From the NCBI GenBank assembly GCA_002716125.1, contig PAZH01000023.1, positions 99,771 through 163,770 on the forward strand: 64,000 nt of DNA, given 5' to 3'. A program made the position numbers and the translations under genes. Shown here one piece after another: positions 62,384-64,000 of the stretch. Numbering within the stretch: the first letter of the stretch is position 1; every line of letters begins with the position of its first letter. The DNA comes from Rhodospirillaceae bacterium (GTDB lineage: Bacteria > Pseudomonadota > Alphaproteobacteria > UBA8366). The notes beneath the pieces are model-generated. The model was not told the origin of the DNA. It ran no database searches and saw only the letters and a program-made list of their open reading frames with translations.

Positions 62384-64000
62384 GCGAGTCCCGCGGAGTC
62401 GTCCTTGGTGTTGAGCGCTCCCTGACCGGTAAGCGATGGGAAGCCAGCCCGGCGGACGATCGGCTTGCTCTAGCGCTCAGTCAACGCCACGATCTTTCCG
62501 ATATTGTCGCGCGTATTCTTGTCGCGCGTGGCGTCGAGATTGATTTTGCCGAGGCGTTTCTGAACCCTTCGCTAAAATCATTTCTGCCGGATCCCGCTCT
62601 TCTGAAGGGAATGGATGAAGCTGCGGACCGTCTTGCCCGTGCCGTTGTTGGGGGAGAGACGATTGGCGTTTTTGGCGACTACGATGTGGATGGTGCGACC
62701 TCTGCGGCATTGCTGAAACGATTCATTTTGGCTGTCGGTGGTAACGTCGATATCTACGTTCCGGATCGGTTGCGCGAAGGATACGGGCCGAATTTGCCAG
62801 CGCTGTTGGAGATGAAGGACGCCGGCGCCGGTGTAATCGTAACCGTCGACTGCGGCATCACCGCCTTCGATCCGCTTGCCGGTGCGGCAGACGCGGGCAT
62901 CGATATCGTCGTCGTCGATCATCATGTCGCCGAACCCCAATTACCGGCCGCGGTCGCGGTTGTGAACCCGAACCGTATCGACGACGAGAGTGGTCAGGGT
63001 CAGTTGGCCGCGGTTGGCGTTGCATTCCTCCTCGTCGTAGCGTTGAACCGATGTCTTCGGGAACGCGGCTACTATACGACGAAAGCGGAACCCAATCTTT
63101 TACAATGGCTCGATTTGGTGGCGCTCGGGACGGTGTGCGATGTGGTGCCTTTGACCGGTCTGAACCGGGCACTGGTCGCCCAGGGGCTCAAGGTGATGGC
63201 GCGACGCGACAACATCGGTCTGCGGGCGCTCGCGGACGTTGCCTCGATTGACGAAGCGCCAACGACTTATCATGCAGGATTTATACTGGGACCGCGGGTG
63301 AACGCTGGTGGGCGTGTTGGCGAAGCGAGTTTGGGTGCGCGGCTTCTAACAACACATGATCCGGACGAAGCACGAGAACTCGCGATGCGTCTCGACGCGT
63401 GGAACAAGGAACGTCGCGAGTTGGAGGCGGCGTGTCTCGAAGAAGCGATCGCGCAAGCCGAAGATCGCGGACTGCGCGATGGCTTGGTCTATGTCTCCGC
63501 CGATAATTGGCATGCGGGGGTGATTGGTATCGTCGCGGGTCGCTTGAAAGATCGTTACAACCGACCGGCCTGCGTCGTGGCACGGGATCAAGGCGTTGGT
63601 AAGGGGTCGGGGCGATCTGTTACGGGGGTTGATCTTGGCGCTGCGGTTGTTGCCGCTCGGCAGTTGGACCTTTTGATTAATGGCGGCGGTCACCCGATGG
63701 CTGCGGGATTTTCCGTCAGCGTGGAGCGCGAAGCGGAATTTGCGACATTTCTTTCCGATCACATCGAACGCCATGTGGGGACGGAAGGGGTTGTTCGCAG
63801 ATTACGTATCGATGCTGCGGTTCAGCCGGAAGGCGCGACTACGGAATTGGCGATCGATTTGGCGCGTATTGCACCCTTTGGGGCTGGTAACCCAGAGCCG
63901 AGATTCGTTCTGCCGTCGGCTCGTATCGCGAAAGCGGATGTGGTTGGCGAAAACCATGTTCGCTGCTTCTTAAGCGGAGCGACTGGCGGACGGTTGAAAG
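62380..64000 (+). CDS. recJ: Single-stranded-DNA-specific exonuclease RecJ, 5' part
   Basis: The frame is open to the last base, so the gene is cut by the window edge; 540 residues are visible. DHH-phosphoesterase motifs: G-D-Y-D-V-D-G at 99-105 (metal Asp residues), the D-C-G-I-T turn, D-H-H at 180-182 (VVVDHHV), and later the DHHA1-type block with GGGHPMAAGFS. It is a 5'-3' single-strand exonuclease used in recombination and mismatch repair. ATG 62380 overlaps the glpX stop (ATGA). The C-terminal OB domain is only partly included. Confidence 0.97.
   Translation, partial: MSESRGVVLGVERSLTGKRWEASPADDRLALALSQRHDLSDIVARILVARGVEIDFAEAFLNPSLKSFLPDPALLKGMDEAADRLARAVVGGETIGVFGDYDVDGATSAALLKRFILAVGGNVDIYVPDRLREGYGPNLPALLEMKDAGAGVIVTVDCGITAFDPLAGAADAGIDIVVVDHHVAEPQLPAAVAVVNPNRIDDESGQGQLAAVGVAFLLVVALNRCLRERGYYTTKAEPNLLQWLDLVALGTVCDVVPLTGLNRALVAQGLKVMARRDNIGLRALADVASIDEAPTTYHAGFILGPRVNAGGRVGEASLGARLLTTHDPDEARELAMRLDAWNKERRELEAACLEEAIAQAEDRGLRDGLVYVSADNWHAGVIGIVAGRLKDRYNRPACVVARDQGVGKGSGRSVTGVDLGAAVVAARQLDLLINGGGHPMAAGFSVSVEREAEFATFLSDHIERHVGTEGVVRRLRIDAAVQPEGATTELAIDLARIAPFGAGNPEPRFVLPSARIAKADVVGENHVRCFLSGATGGRLK

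Overview
The window looks like chromosomal DNA of an alphaproteobacterium, probably a free-living, Rhodospirillales-like heterotroph. Evidence: the protein families, a class I PHA synthase, a GlpX-type fructose bisphosphatase, an aminotransferase-hom-glpX-recJ string, several GTG and TTG starts, and many TauD/TfdA, hydantoinase and CoA-ligase genes. The genus cannot be named from sequence alone. No tRNA, rRNA, CRISPR array, insertion sequence or prophage was seen.

Layout. (1) 0-8.7 kb is housekeeping: the end of an AsmA-like gene, tyrS, anmK, a serine hydrolase, cysE, then iscR, a cysteine desulfurase, a ferredoxin and tenA. (2) 8.7-12.9 kb is a decaying RND efflux operon; both genes carry in-frame stops. 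(3) 13-18 kb holds a DsbA-like isomerase, a UGSC-family selenoprotein with its overlapping partner, an alpha/beta hydrolase and mnmA. (4) 18.4-34.7 kb is catabolic: an LLM flavin monooxygenase; hyuA-hyuB-TPP enzyme on the minus strand; a GrdB-like selenoprotein; then TauD-like, TauD, FAD oxidoreductase, TauD, TauD, acyl-CoA ligase and acyl-CoA carboxylase beta on the plus strand. (5) 34.7-38.1 kb has two broken regulatory genes around an amidase and a GYD protein. (6) 38.1-47.3 kb is a second catabolic block: TPP enzyme, homogentisate-dioxygenase-like cupin, hot-dog hydratase, CoA transferase, another TauD, a molybdenum hydroxylase large subunit and a TauA-like binding protein. (7) 47.4-53 kb has a frameshifted LysE exporter, then RidA, acyl-CoA dehydrogenase, SDR, enoyl-CoA hydratase and acyl-CoA ligase, a beta-oxidation-like operon. 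(8) 53.0-53.95 kb is a gene graveyard (chemoreceptor and multihaem cytochrome remnants). (9) 54-64 kb holds a cytoplasmic binding-protein-like gene, a VOC protein, phaC, an OmpA-family lipoprotein, and aminotransferase-hom-glpX-recJ, the last cut by the window edge.

Main points. Two genes that a standard gene caller would split at TGA read through as selenoproteins. One (15073-15630, minus) has the U-G-S-C motif; the other (25123-26337, plus) is a GrdB/PrdB relative with a U-P-N-C motif. Each TGA is followed at bacterial-SECIS distance by a hairpin whose apical loop starts with GG. By contrast, the interrupted RND operon, response regulator, PAS, LysE and chemoreceptor genes are stopped by TAG, TAA or frameshifts and are read here as pseudogenes (or, for single-base run changes, possible sequence errors).
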